A stretch of DNA of 26,467 nucleotides from CAZUZD01 sp964624465 (GTDB lineage Bacteria > Planctomycetota > Planctomycetia > Isosphaerales > Isosphaeraceae), in the NCBI GenBank assembly GCA_964624465.1, contig CAZUZD010000046.1, positions 1-26,467 of the forward strand. The letters run 5' to 3'. How positions within the stretch are numbered: the first letter of the stretch is position 1; each line of letters begins with the position of its first letter. Of this stretch, positions 1 through 7,269 are shown one piece after another. Under the pieces are notes generated by a model. That model had not been told where the DNA came from and made no database searches. It saw only the letters and a list, made by a program, of their open reading frames with translations. Both the position numbers and the translations under genes were made by a program.

Positions 1-874
1 TGATCGCGTCGGCGCCGGCGTCGACCAGGGCGCGGGCCCCCTCGGCGGTGGCGACGTTGCCGGCCACCACGTCGAGGTCCCGCTCGCGCTTGATCCGCTT
101 GACCGTCTCGATCACGTTCTGCGTGTGCCCGTGCGCCGAGTCGACCACGACCACGTCGACGTCGGCCTCGATCAGCGAGGCGATCCGGTCGTAGTCGTGC
201 ACCCCCACCGCCGCCCCCACCCGGAGCCGGCCCCGCGCGTCCTTGCAGGCGAGGGGGTAGCGGTGCATCTTGTCGATGTCCTTGATCGTGATCAGGCCCT
301 TCAATCGGTACTGATCGTCGACCAGGAGCAGTTTCTCCACCTTATTTTGGGTGAGGATCCGATCCGCCTCCTCCAGGCTGGTGCTGGCGGTGGCCGTGAT
401 CAGCTTCTCCTTGGTCATCACCTCCTCGACCCGCATGTCGTCGGATTCGAGGAACCGCAGGTCGCGGCGGGTGAGGATGCCCTTGAGGATGCCGTCGACG
501 GTGATCGGCACGCCCGAGATGTTGTGCCCCTGCATGATCTCGCGGGCCTGGCCCACGGTCGCGTCCGGCGGCAGGGTGATCGGGTCGACGATGATGCCGT
601 TCTCGGACCGCTTGACCTTGTCGACCTCGCGGGTCTGGTCCTCGATCGACATGTTCTTGTGGATGATCCCGATCCCGCCCTCCTGGGCGAGCGCGATGGC
701 CAGCTCGGCCTCGGTGACGGTGTCCATCGGGGCCGAGAGCAGCGGGATGTTCAGCGGGATCCTGGCCGTGAGGCGGGTGCGGACGTCGACGTCGCGCGGC
801 AGGATCTCGGAATAGGCGGGCTCGAGCAGGACATCATCGAACGTGATGCCCTGATAGGCGATGCGATCTTGCAC
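1..874 (-). CDS. guaB: IMP dehydrogenase, N-terminal part (cut by window edge)
   Basis: Oxidises IMP to XMP with NAD+, the committed cytoplasmic step of GMP synthesis. The 291 visible codons contain the family's opening FDDVLLEPAYSE, the early barrel motif LSAPMDTVTEAELAIALAQ and IGIIHKNM. Two CBS domains follow (about residues 95-150 and 155-215; ISGVPITV and KLLLVDD), then the barrel resumes with VDSAHGH and AGNVATAEGA. The window ends just before the region that would carry the catalytic-cysteine loop, so that loop is not visible. The start is GTG at 872-874, preceded by GGAG eight bases upstream; no in-frame ATG fits the family N-terminus better. It has its own promoter and stands apart from its upstream neighbour. 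Identification is by recognisable family motifs throughout and is near certain. Confidence 0.96.
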   Translation of the reverse strand, partial: MQDRIAYQGITFDDVLLEPAYSEILPRDVDVRTRLTARIPLNIPLLSAPMDTVTEAELAIALAQEGGIGIIHKNMSIEDQTREVDKVKRSENGIIVDPITLPPDATVGQAREIMQGHNISGVPITVDGILKGILTRRDLRFLESDDMRVEEVMTKEKLITATASTSLEEADRILTQNKVEKLLLVDDQYRLKGLITIKDIDKMHRYPLACKDARGRLRVGAAVGVHDYDRIASLIEADVDVVVVDSAHGHTQNVIETVKRIKRERDLDVVAGNVATAEGARALVDAGADAI

Positions 875-940
875 GGGAAAAGCTCCGAACCCTGCGAGAG
901 GGGACAGAAGGGAGCGGGTCCAGGGTGCCTTTCCCCGAAT

Positions 941-969
941 ATTAGACCCTTCGGGCCCCCAGCCGGCAA
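941..969 (-). promoter_or_regulatory. guaB promoter
   Basis: On the minus strand, TTGCCG (plus 964-969) lies 17 bases before TCTAAT (plus 941-946), matching the sigma70 consensus at 4/6 and 5/6 positions. The predicted start of transcription would leave a leader of about 60 bases before the GTG of guaB. Prediction from consensus and spacing only. Confidence 0.5.
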
Positions 970-1065
970 GGTCAACCGCCCCAAGCCGGCCCCGTCCGAT
1001 GCCCCGCACCCGGTCCACCCGGCACCCCGTGGTCCCCCATCCGGGGAGCCCGGACGGAGCGCCGG

Positions 1066-1097
1066 GGCGCCCCTCGACGGACCCCTCGAGGGGCGCC
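1066..1097. terminator. 12-bp GC hairpin
   Basis: Perfect 12-base arms (1066-1077 and 1086-1097, GGCGCCCCTCGA and its complement) enclose an 8-base loop. It lies downstream of the minus-strand gene ending at 1233 and upstream of the guaB promoter, so it may end that transcript. There is no T-run after it, so terminator function is inferred from position only. The rest of 875-1232 holds the guaB promoter and the repeat element at 1138-1196; I see no gene there. Confidence 0.35.
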
Positions 1098-1137
1098 GCC
1101 GCACGGCTTCTATCCCGGAGGGTCCGGCCGGTTGAGT

Positions 1138-1196
1138 CCCGGAAGGTCCGCTGTGCGGACCGTCCCCGGATTGGTCCGCACCGCGGACCCTCCGGG
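1138..1196. repeat. Hairpin repeat element A (24-11-24)
   Basis: Inverted repeat with 24-base arms (1138-1161 and 1173-1196) pairing at 22 of 24 positions around an 11-base loop. It has the same 24-11-24 design as the element at 1725-1783 and shares 21 of 24 bases with it in each arm, including GTCCGCTGTGCGGACC-like core sequence. Two of the differences are compensatory (see findings). Likely a small dispersed palindromic repeat; no transposase is nearby. Confidence 0.7.
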
Positions 1197-1232
1197 GCTG
1201 GGGACCATGGCCCGACCGCGACAGGCGCCGCC

Positions 1233-1586
1233 TCAAAGGGGAGGGAGCGGGCCCTGGCCTTCGAAGGGGCTCGCTCCGAAGAACAGCCACGAGGCCAGAT
1301 CCCTGAGCCGCATGCATGCCTGCCGGTAATACTCCTCGTCCCCGGTCCGGCCCCGGTCCGGATGCCCCACCCAATCCGCCGCCGTTTGCTCCAGGAACCA
1401 GAATCCGCAGGCGATCCAGCGCTCGATGCGGTCGCTGCCTTCGTGCTCGACGGCGCACTGCTCCATTACGCGGATCAGCCGCGAGAACGCTGGCCGGTCC
1501 CACTCCAGCTCGACGCGGAGCCTGAGCAGAAACGTGCCCTCCTCGGCGTCGAATTCGCGGCGCAGAATCGCCAGATGCTCGGTCAT
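1233..1586 (-). CDS. Small hypothetical protein (117 aa)
   Basis: I do not recognise the family. The 117-residue product starts MTEHLAILRREFDAEEG, is rich in Glu, Arg, Trp and Phe, and has no signal peptide or membrane segment, so it is probably a small soluble helical cytoplasmic protein. Conserved-looking stretches are FLLRLRVELEWD and ERWIACGFWFLEQTA. GAAGG six bases before the ATG supports the start. Protein-like composition in this frame, with hydrophobic residues spaced as in amphipathic helices, separates it from shadow frames. It is bracketed by the related hairpin elements at 1138-1196 and 1723-1785, an arrangement that could mean it is a mobile passenger or simply that the repeats sit in the gaps on either side. 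Confidence 0.8.
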   Translation of the reverse strand: MTEHLAILRREFDAEEGTFLLRLRVELEWDRPAFSRLIRVMEQCAVEHEGSDRIERWIACGFWFLEQTAADWVGHPDRGRTGDEEYYRQACMRLRDLASWLFFGASPFEGQGPLPPL

Positions 1587-1722
1587 CGCCCGCCTTCCAT
1601 GGTCCTGGAATGCTTCGGTCGGTCCTCGATTCGGACGCCAGGTCGTTTCGAGCGTCCTTGTGGACCGGGCGGTTCCAGGGCTCCCCCGACCGCGCCTTGA
1701 GTTGCGCCCTCGGGTTCGCTCA

Positions 1723-1785
1723 GTCCCGTAGGGGCCGCTGTGCGGACCGATCCGAACTCGGTCCGCACAGCGGCCCCTACGGGAC
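1723..1785. repeat. Hairpin repeat element B (28-bp perfect stem)
   Basis: Perfect inverted repeat: 28-base arms at 1723-1750 and 1758-1785 around a 7-base loop. Its core (1725-1783) has the same 24-11-24 layout as element A at 1138-1196. Its outer bases CCCGTAGG ... CCTACGGG are identical to the termini of the larger inverted repeat at 15623-15765. The remainder of the 1587-1833 gap shows no gene or clear promoter. Confidence 0.85.
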
Positions 1786-1833
1786 CAGCTCCGCGGATTG
1801 CAGGCACCGCGCCGGGTGGCCCGGCCGGTCCCG

Positions 1834-2358
1834 CTACAGCGCCTCGTGGTAGTCGGTCCGCTCCCGGGGGCGGAGAGATTCGAGGAACGCCGGCAGGCTG
1901 TCCGCCAGCGGCCAGTCCTCGGCCGTCTCGTGGTCCAGGAACACGACCGCGCCGGCCCGGTCGCCGGTCAGCACCAGGCAGACGTAGTTGCTCGACCCGT
2001 CCGTGCCGATCGGCAGCAGCGGCGGGTCCAGCTCCAGCTCGTACAGGTGCTCCAGGTCATTCTGGAGGTCGTCCCAGGCGCAGTGCAGCGGCCAGATGCG
2101 CAGCTCCTCGAACGCCTCGACCTCGACCGTCCCGATCGCCAGGTCGCGGAGCGGGAAGAAGCCCATGACGACATCCTCCTGCGCCTCGCCGTCCTCCATG
2201 CGGAGCGTGAAGGCGTCGGGCTCGGGCTGGCCGCCGTTGTGCTCCAGCAGGAAGTCGCGGTAGGCGGCCGGCAGGGGATGGCCGATGTGGGCCTCGAACG
2301 CCGCGATCTGCGCCGCGGTGGTCGGGCCGGCGGGGCTGGGGTTCACGATCCTGGCCAT
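1834..2358 (-). CDS. SMI1/KNR4 (SUKH) family protein
   Basis: A 174-residue soluble protein of the SMI1/KNR4 (SUKH) fold. Diagnostic features are an N-terminal helix ending in the LPAAYRDFLLEHNGG motif (residues 29-43), a middle segment FFPLRDL, and a C-terminal strand region with NYVCLVLTGDRAGAVVFLDHE followed by SLPAFLESLRP (motif given in part). Members of this superfamily are often immunity proteins against contact-dependent or polymorphic toxins, but many genomes carry stand-alone copies with housekeeping or unknown roles. No toxin gene lies next to it here, so an immunity role is unsupported. GGAG upstream of ATG 2356-2358 supports the start. The gene on its promoter-proximal side (2408-2980, same strand) is only 49 bases away and could be co-transcribed. 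Confidence 0.88.
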   Translation of the reverse strand: MARIVNPSPAGPTTAAQIAAFEAHIGHPLPAAYRDFLLEHNGGQPEPDAFTLRMEDGEAQEDVVMGFFPLRDLAIGTVEVEAFEELRIWPLHCAWDDLQNDLEHLYELELDPPLLPIGTDGSSNYVCLVLTGDRAGAVVFLDHETAEDWPLADSLPAFLESLRPRERTDYHEAL

Positions 2359-2407
2359 CGCAGGCTCCGAGGGTGGGCTCCGCCCGGGTCGGATCCGTCG
2401 CGACGCG

Positions 2408-2980
2408 TCAGGCCGCGCCGCCGGGCGGAGCCTTCGCCGAGAGCTTGCGGAGCATGGTCACGTTCCGCATCGTCACCGTCAACGGGATGGCCCGCCCCAC
2501 CCTGGGCCAGGCGACCTGCGAGTCGGTGATCTTGCCGCGGCAGAGCCAGTACAGCTCGCGGCCGTGGGACCGGAGCTGGTCGAAGTCGCCGCTGAAGCCG
2601 GCCAGCGTCGCGGCCGCGTCGGGATCGAGCGCCTGGCGGAGCATGCCGACGTGCAGCGTGGCCGGGGCCTCGAGCGCGGCCGGGTCGAACGGCTGCGCGG
2701 CGATCAGGGCGGCCAGCTCGGCCGGGGTGCGCAGGAAGGTGTCGACGGCGTAGCCGAGCTCGGTGGCGAGCCTGGCCTCGATCCTCGCCTCGAGCGCGGC
2801 GGCCGGCTCGGTCGCGGGGGCGTCGAAGAGCAGGTTGCCGCTGGCGATGAACGACTCGACCCGGGTGAAGCCGAGCGCCTCGAAGAGCCCGCGGAGCCGT
2901 TCCATCGTGACCCGGTGGCCGCCGACGTTGATGCCCTTCAGGAAGGCGATGTGGCGGGTGGTCGCGACCGTCCTGGCCAT
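2408..2980 (-). CDS. DUF1697 domain-containing protein
   Basis: A 190-residue protein matching DUF1697: FLKGINVGG at residues 13-21, then FIASGNLLFDA at 44-54, and a C-terminal TMRNVTMLRKL segment, all characteristic of the family. Its function is unknown; no catalytic residues are established that I can point to. The start is ATG 2978-2980 with GGAGG five bases upstream; reading further back through the N gap to 4666 is an artefact. Length is normal for the family. It lies between the esterase (upstream, beyond a strong hairpin) and the SMI1/KNR4 gene (49 bases downstream), and may be transcribed with the latter. Confidence 0.93.
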   Translation of the reverse strand: MARTVATTRHIAFLKGINVGGHRVTMERLRGLFEALGFTRVESFIASGNLLFDAPATEPAAALEARIEARLATELGYAVDTFLRTPAELAALIAAQPFDPAALEAPATLHVGMLRQALDPDAAATLAGFSGDFDQLRSHGRELYWLCRGKITDSQVAWPRVGRAIPLTVTMRNVTMLRKLSAKAPPGGAA

Positions 2981-3009
2981 CGGAACCTCCGTGCGAGTGC
3001 GGCGTGCGA

Positions 3010-3043
3010 CCCTGGCGGCGCCGGCAGGCCGGCGCCGCCAGGG
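3010..3043 (-). terminator. 16-bp GC hairpin after the esterase gene
   Basis: Perfect 16-base arms (3010-3025 and 3028-3043) separated by two bases lie between the stop of the esterase at 3073 and the DUF1697 start at 2980. This is a very stable stem but lacks a following T-run on the minus strand. Position suggests it ends the esterase transcript. Confidence 0.55.
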
Positions 3044-3072
3044 CGTTCTGATCGACCCGTATGGCCGTGGCC

Positions 3073-4648
3073 TCAGCGGGTGTTCTTGGCGGTGGTCCCT
3101 TCCCAGTCGTCGGTGCGGAACGGGGTCAGGGGCAGGCCGTTGCGGCTGTACAGGTTGCAGACCGGGTTGTCGGCCCAGGCGTAGCGCACCGAGNNNNNNN
3201 NNNACGCCGTCGGCCCAGACCTCGACCTGGTTCGGGCCGACGATCCTGGCCTGAGCCTTCACGAACTTCTTGTCCTCGCCGGCGATGCTGAAGCCGATCG
3301 GCTGGTCGACGTCGAAGCTGTAGAGGCCGGGGCCGACGTGGTCGAAGGTGAGCACGACCTTGCCGTCCTTGATCTCCTTGGACTTGTAGCGCGGGCTGTG
3401 GTGCGGCACGTCGATGCCGTAGTCCTTGGCCAGCGCCCAGCGGGCGAGGCGCTTGGCGACGTCCTGCTTGTTCCGCGGGTGGATGTCGCGGCCCTCGCCG
3501 ATGTCGATGATCACGGCCTCGCCGACGTTCGGCAGGCGGTCCATGGTCATCGTCTGCGCCTCGCGCAGCTCGGCCCAGGCGCTGTCGCCGGGCTCGGGCT
3601 TCTCGGCCATGAAGTCGGCGAGCTGGACGTAGTAGAACGGGAAGTCGCCGATGCCCCACTCGTCGCGCCAGCTCTGGATCATGAGCGGGAACAGGTCGCG
3701 GTACTGGTAGGCGCGGCCGGCATTGCTCTCGCCCTGGTACCAGATGGCGCCCCGGATGCCGTAGCCGATGTGGTTCTTGAGCACGCCGTTGTAGATGTTC
3801 GCCGGGCGGGCGTTGCCGTTCATGTTGCCGTCGGGGTTGCCGCCGGGCTGGGGCGGGGCGGGCTTGCCCTCGGCCTTGGCCTTCTCGGCGGCCGTCTTCC
3901 ACTCGGCCAGCTTCGCCTCGTAGTCGGCCTTGGCCTTCGGGTACGCGTCCTCGATCTCCTTCCAGCGGGCCATGAGGTCAGCGTACTTGGCGTCGCGCTC
4001 GAGGATGTCGCGGCGGATCCAGGCCTCGGCGGCCGAGCCACCCCAGGCGTTGTCGATCAGGCCCACCGGCACGTCGAGCGCCTGGTGCAGCAGGCGGCCG
4101 AAGAAGAAGCCGACGGCCGAGAAGCCCTTGACGGTCTGGGGCGTGCAGGCTTCCCACTTGCCGCGGAAGTTGTCCCGCGGCTCCTGGGTGCCGACCTGCG
4201 GGACCGAGATCAGGCGGATCATCGGGTACTTCGCGGTCAGGCTCTCCAGGTCGGGATCGTTGGCAATCTGCACGTCCCACTGCATGTTCGACTGGCCGGA
4301 GCAGATCCAGACCTCGCCGACGAGGACGTCGTCGAAGACCAGGGTCGTGTCCTCGCCCTTGATCGACATCGTGTGCGGGCCGCCGGCCGGCATCGGGTCG
4401 AGCAGCACCGACCACATGCCGCTGCGATCGGCCTGCGTCGTCTTGGTCTGGCCGGCGATCTGCACCGTGACCGGCTCGCCGGGCTCGGCGCGGCCCCAGA
4501 CCTTGTCCTTCAGGTCGCGCTGCAGGACCATGTGCGAGCCGAAGATGTTCGGCACGGTGACGTCGGCCTGGGCGACCGTCGTGGTCGCCGCGACGGCCAG
4601 CGCCATCGCGGCCCAGGGCCGCAGGCGGGCGGCAGGGAAGCGTCTCAT
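3073..4648 (-). CDS. Sialate O-acetylesterase-like SGNH hydrolase (interrupted by assembly gap)
   Basis: Secreted carbohydrate esterase that should remove acetyl groups from sialic acid or related glycans. The ATG at 4648 opens a signal peptide (MRRFPAARLRPWAAMALAVA...TVAQA). The SGNH block I motif ICSGQSNMQW carries the nucleophile Ser, AIWYQGESNA is the family signature, and GRDIHPRNKQ holds the Asp-x-x-His-type pair. A lysine/alanine-rich helical insert with a Pro/Gly/Asn tail (around 3800-3990) interrupts the domain. The 10-N run at 3194-3203 splits the gene: downstream of it the true frame resumes as VRYAWADNPVCNLY and ends at TGA 3073-3075. Frame continuity needs a gap length divisible by three, so ten is a placeholder. 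A TTG at 4666 is an alternative start. TACACT at 4738-4743 (minus) may be its -10 box. Confidence 0.93.
3194..3203. other. Assembly gap (10 N)
   Basis: Ten undetermined bases within the 3' part of the esterase gene. The reading frames on either side, both clearly esterase, are not in register across exactly ten bases. Confidence 0.98.
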
Positions 4649-4737
4649 CGGTGGTGTGCCTCGCAAGGACGGTGGGGGCAGACTCGGGCGGGCGTCGCGA
4701 ATCCAGGCCGACCCCGGACTGGTCGCGAACGCGGGTC

Positions 4738-4743
4738 AGTGTA
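4738..4743 (-). promoter_or_regulatory. -10-like box of the esterase gene
   Basis: GCTACACTGACC on the minus strand contains TACACT (4/6 match to TATAAT), 90 bases before the esterase ATG. The same CTACACTGA string occurs before the gene at 23009. No good -35 is seen. Confidence 0.35.
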
Positions 4744-4787
4744 GCGGAGCCCCACCGGCCACGCCACGACGCACCCCGACCCCGGCC

Positions 4788-6650
4788 TCAGCGGGCCTCG
4801 GGCACGATCGGGGCCCCGTCGGTCCCGGCGAACCGCAGCGCGAAGCCCCAGCCGCCGCCGGCCTGCTGGCTCTGCACCAGGATCTCGTTGCGACCCTCGC
4901 GGAGCCGCACCGTCGCCGTGGCGCCGTCGGGCGGGGTCACCCGGATGCCGGGCCGGTCGAGCACGAGTGCGCCGTTGAGCCAGACCCGCACGCCGTCGTC
5001 GCCGCCGACCAGCAGCCGCGCCTCGCGGTCGCGGTCGACCTCCAGCTCGCCGAGCGCGAAGGCCGTCACGCCCTCGGCCGGCCCGAACACCCGGCCCAGG
5101 TCGGCCGAGTCGAGCGCGCCCTCGGAGTCGCGGGGCGGCGCCTGCACGGGCCGGGCCTGGAGGGAGTCCCGGATCGCGGCCAGCTCGGCCTCGGTCGGGG
5201 CCGGGGCGGCCGTGTCGGGCAGGGGCGTCGGCCGCTCCGGCAGCCGCCAGCGGGAGACGAACCAGTCGGGGTTCCGGGCCTTCGACTCGTCGAGGCTGAC
5301 CTCGCGGCGCCCGCGGTCGTAGGCCAGGATCGTCAGCGGGCCCGGCTCCGGGTGCGCGGCGCGGAGGTTCTCCAGCGGGATCGTCAGCCGGGTCGGCCCG
5401 TCGGCGAACGTCCGCACGACGCCGTGGCGGACCTCGTCGACGCCGACGCTCGTCAGCAGCGCCTCCAGCCCGCCGGGGGCCTCGACCTCGAGCGCCCGCC
5501 GCTCCCAGTCGATCCGCAGCCGGGGCCGGTCGGCGGCCGGGACCTCGACGGCGTCGGGCGCGAACCAGGGGCTGCGGGCCAGCCGCGCGGCCATGTAGGG
5601 GCTGAAGGTCGCCGTCTGCTCGGGCGCGATCGGCGCCGGGCCCTCGGGCCGCGGGTCCGCCGGCAGGAAGCTCAGCCGCAGGTGGTCGAACCCCCGCGAC
5701 ATGATGCAGCGCGGGTCGGACGCATGCGGCAGGCCGAAGGTGTGCCCCATCTCGTGGAGCACCGCGCCCAGGGTCGTCGACGCCAGCGTGTTCAGCGTCG
5801 GCAGGCCGACGTCGTGGTACACCTTCGAGCGGTCGACCGGCGTCGCGTCCGAGAACGCCCGCCCCACGTCGGCCGGCGACCCCGGCCAGCAGAACAGGAA
5901 CAGGTTCGAGAACAGCCCCTGTCCCCCCCCGCCAAGCGCCGTGTGCGCCTGGGCCTGCTTCGTCATGGGGTCGTAGCCCGAGAAGCCCATGATCACCATG
6001 TTCTTGGCGCGATCCATGCGGAACTTCCGCCCGATCCAGCCGTAGAGCCGGCCGTAGAGCGCATCGCCCGACTGGGCGCGGAGCGCGTCGCCGGCCTCGG
6101 GATAGCGCTCGGTATGCACGACCACGTCGTCCTGCTCGTCGAGCTCGAGCGCGAACGTGAGCCGACCGTGGCCCTGCTCGCGCATCGCCTCGGCCGTGAA
6201 GGTCTGGAGCAGCTTCGCCGCCGTGCCGAGCCGCTGCCGGTAGTTCTGCGGGTCGTCGTGGTTCTGGGTGAGGTAGTCGGTGTGGCCGTCGCGGTCGGTG
6301 ACGTACACGACCTTGACCTGATACGGCGTCGTCATCGGCTTGTAATTCAGCGTCAGCTCGCGCCGCTGCTCGCCCGCGACCAGGCTCAGCCGATTGGCCC
6401 CCGGCTTCAGCTCCACCAGCGCCGTGAACCGCCCGAGCGCCACCGCCCCCCGTGTGACCCCCTCCGCCCCCGGCCGGCCCGCGTTCGTCACCTCCAGCGG
6501 CCCCTCCCCCTCGACCGTGCCCCGGATCAGCGCCAGCGGATACCGCAGCGTCTCGCCCCCGGCGAGGTTCTCGACCCGGATCTCGGCCCGCGCCGTGGCC
6601 GCCAGGGCCATCAGCAGGCCGATGCCGACGATCCCGACTCGACCCGTCAT
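4788..6650 (-). CDS. Secreted zinc metalloprotease (HExxHxxxxxH), C-terminal beta domain
   Basis: A 620-residue exported protein. Residues 1-22 form a signal peptide ending ATARA. Residues 25-105 look like an Ig-like beta domain. The protease region follows, with HEMGHTFGLPH at 299-309 giving three zinc His and the general-base Glu, and CIMSRGFDHL soon after as a likely Met-turn. This resembles the Metallopep (PF12044) group of zincins, known mainly as uncharacterised eukaryotic and bacterial proteins; that assignment is from memory. The C-terminus (about 510-620) reads as a beta-sandwich with GDDGVRVWLNGALV and NEILVQSQQ, like PA14/carbohydrate-binding folds. The substrate is unknown. ATG 6648-6650 directly precedes the signal peptide; a TATCCT box lies 70 bases upstream (6720-6725). 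The esterase follows 139 bases downstream, possibly with its own promoter. Confidence 0.85.
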   Translation of the reverse strand: MTGRVGIVGIGLLMALAATARAEIRVENLAGGETLRYPLALIRGTVEGEGPLEVTNAGRPGAEGVTRGAVALGRFTALVELKPGANRLSLVAGEQRRELTLNYKPMTTPYQVKVVYVTDRDGHTDYLTQNHDDPQNYRQRLGTAAKLLQTFTAEAMREQGHGRLTFALELDEQDDVVVHTERYPEAGDALRAQSGDALYGRLYGWIGRKFRMDRAKNMVIMGFSGYDPMTKQAQAHTALGGGGQGLFSNLFLFCWPGSPADVGRAFSDATPVDRSKVYHDVGLPTLNTLASTTLGAVLHEMGHTFGLPHASDPRCIMSRGFDHLRLSFLPADPRPEGPAPIAPEQTATFSPYMAARLARSPWFAPDAVEVPAADRPRLRIDWERRALEVEAPGGLEALLTSVGVDEVRHGVVRTFADGPTRLTIPLENLRAAHPEPGPLTILAYDRGRREVSLDESKARNPDWFVSRWRLPERPTPLPDTAAPAPTEAELAAIRDSLQARPVQAPPRDSEGALDSADLGRVFGPAEGVTAFALGELEVDRDREARLLVGGDDGVRVWLNGALVLDRPGIRVTPPDGATATVRLREGRNEILVQSQQAGGGWGFALRFAGTDGAPIVPEAR

Positions 6651-6719
6651 GGCAGGACTCCAGCCCGTGACCTACGGTGAACTCCAGGGGCCGCGCCCCG
6701 CGATCAGTCCCGGGCCTCC

Positions 6720-6725
6720 AGGATA
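6720..6725 (-). promoter_or_regulatory. -10-like box of the metalloprotease gene
   Basis: On the minus strand GCTATCCTGG carries TATCCT (4/6 match to TATAAT) 70 bases before the start codon. No convincing -35. Confidence 0.3.
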
Positions 6726-6798
6726 GCGCCCCGGCCCCCGGCTGTCAGCGGACTCGCGATGCGCCTGCCTCCGTGTGGTCGTCCTCGGAGCTGCCACG

Positions 6799-6804
6799 TA
6801 CAAT
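6799..6804 (+). promoter_or_regulatory. -10-like box of the HEPN gene pair
   Basis: CGTACAATGATC contains TACAAT (5/6 match), 36 bases before the TTG start at 6841. The -35 is weak (TGGTCG at 17-base spacing). Confidence 0.4.
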
Positions 6805-6840
6805 GATCTTGATGGGTCGTCGGGCCCCGGAGCCGTTGCC

Positions 6841-7269
6841 TTGAACCGGGCCCACTGGCAGCGCCTGGCCGACGAGCGATTGCTCGACGCCGCGACTCTC
6901 CTGGCCGCCGGCCGCTGGACGGCGGCGTACTACCTGGCGGGCTCTGCGGTGGAGTGCGGCCTGAAGTCGTGCGTGCTGCGGCACCTGGAGCTCAGCGGGG
7001 AACTGTTCGCGGACCGGAGGTATCTGAAAGACCTGGGGGAGTGCTGGACGCATGACGTGCCAAAGCTGGTGCGGCTCGCCGGTCTGACGCAGGTCCTGGC
7101 CGGAGCTTCGCTCACCAACGCGGTCTTCGCCGGTTCCTGGGGGATCGTCGAGCAGTGGCGGGAGACGAGCCGCTACGCCTGGAGGACCGAGGCCGAAGCC
7201 CGCACCCTGGTCGAGGCGATGACCCAAGACCCGGATGGAGTCCTGCCATGGATTCGATTGCACTGGTGA
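6841..7269 (+). CDS. HEPN domain-containing protein
   Basis: A 142-residue all-helical HEPN protein. The signature is AAYYLAGSAVECGLKSC at residues 28-44, then THDVPKLVRLAG from 70, and a late W-x5-RY (WRETSRY, 106-112). This belongs to the class often encoded beside a MNT nucleotidyltransferase. I do not see the canonical R-x4-6-H ribonuclease motif; the closest pair, R60 and H71, is ten residues apart, so nuclease activity is doubtful. The start is probably TTG at 6841, with GGAG eight bases before it; the reading frame stays open back to 6775 but has no better start. It overlaps the next gene by 22 bp, implying translational coupling. Whether the pair is a toxin-antitoxin module is open. 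Confidence 0.85.
   Translation: MNRAHWQRLADERLLDAATLLAAGRWTAAYYLAGSAVECGLKSCVLRHLELSGELFADRRYLKDLGECWTHDVPKLVRLAGLTQVLAGASLTNAVFAGSWGIVEQWRETSRYAWRTEAEARTLVEAMTQDPDGVLPWIRLHW

Noticed and set aside
1138..1785. A CRISPR-like or transposon structure
   Set aside because: There are only two repeat units with internal symmetry, irregular spacing and a normal gene between; no Cas or transposase gene is present.
1834..2358. A toxin-immunity locus based on the SMI1/KNR4 gene
   Set aside because: No polymorphic toxin, secretion or further immunity gene lies nearby; DUF1697 is not known as a toxin.
2408..4666. A single 752-aa reading joining the esterase to the DUF1697 protein
   Set aside because: It exists only because ten N are read as four codons; after the gap the frame becomes Arg/Pro-rich nonsense until the DUF1697 ATG, while the genuine esterase ending lies in another frame.
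3930..6680. A 916-aa plus-strand ORF opposite the metalloprotease and part of the esterase
   Set aside because: Antisense shadow of two well-supported genes, with no recognisable fold.
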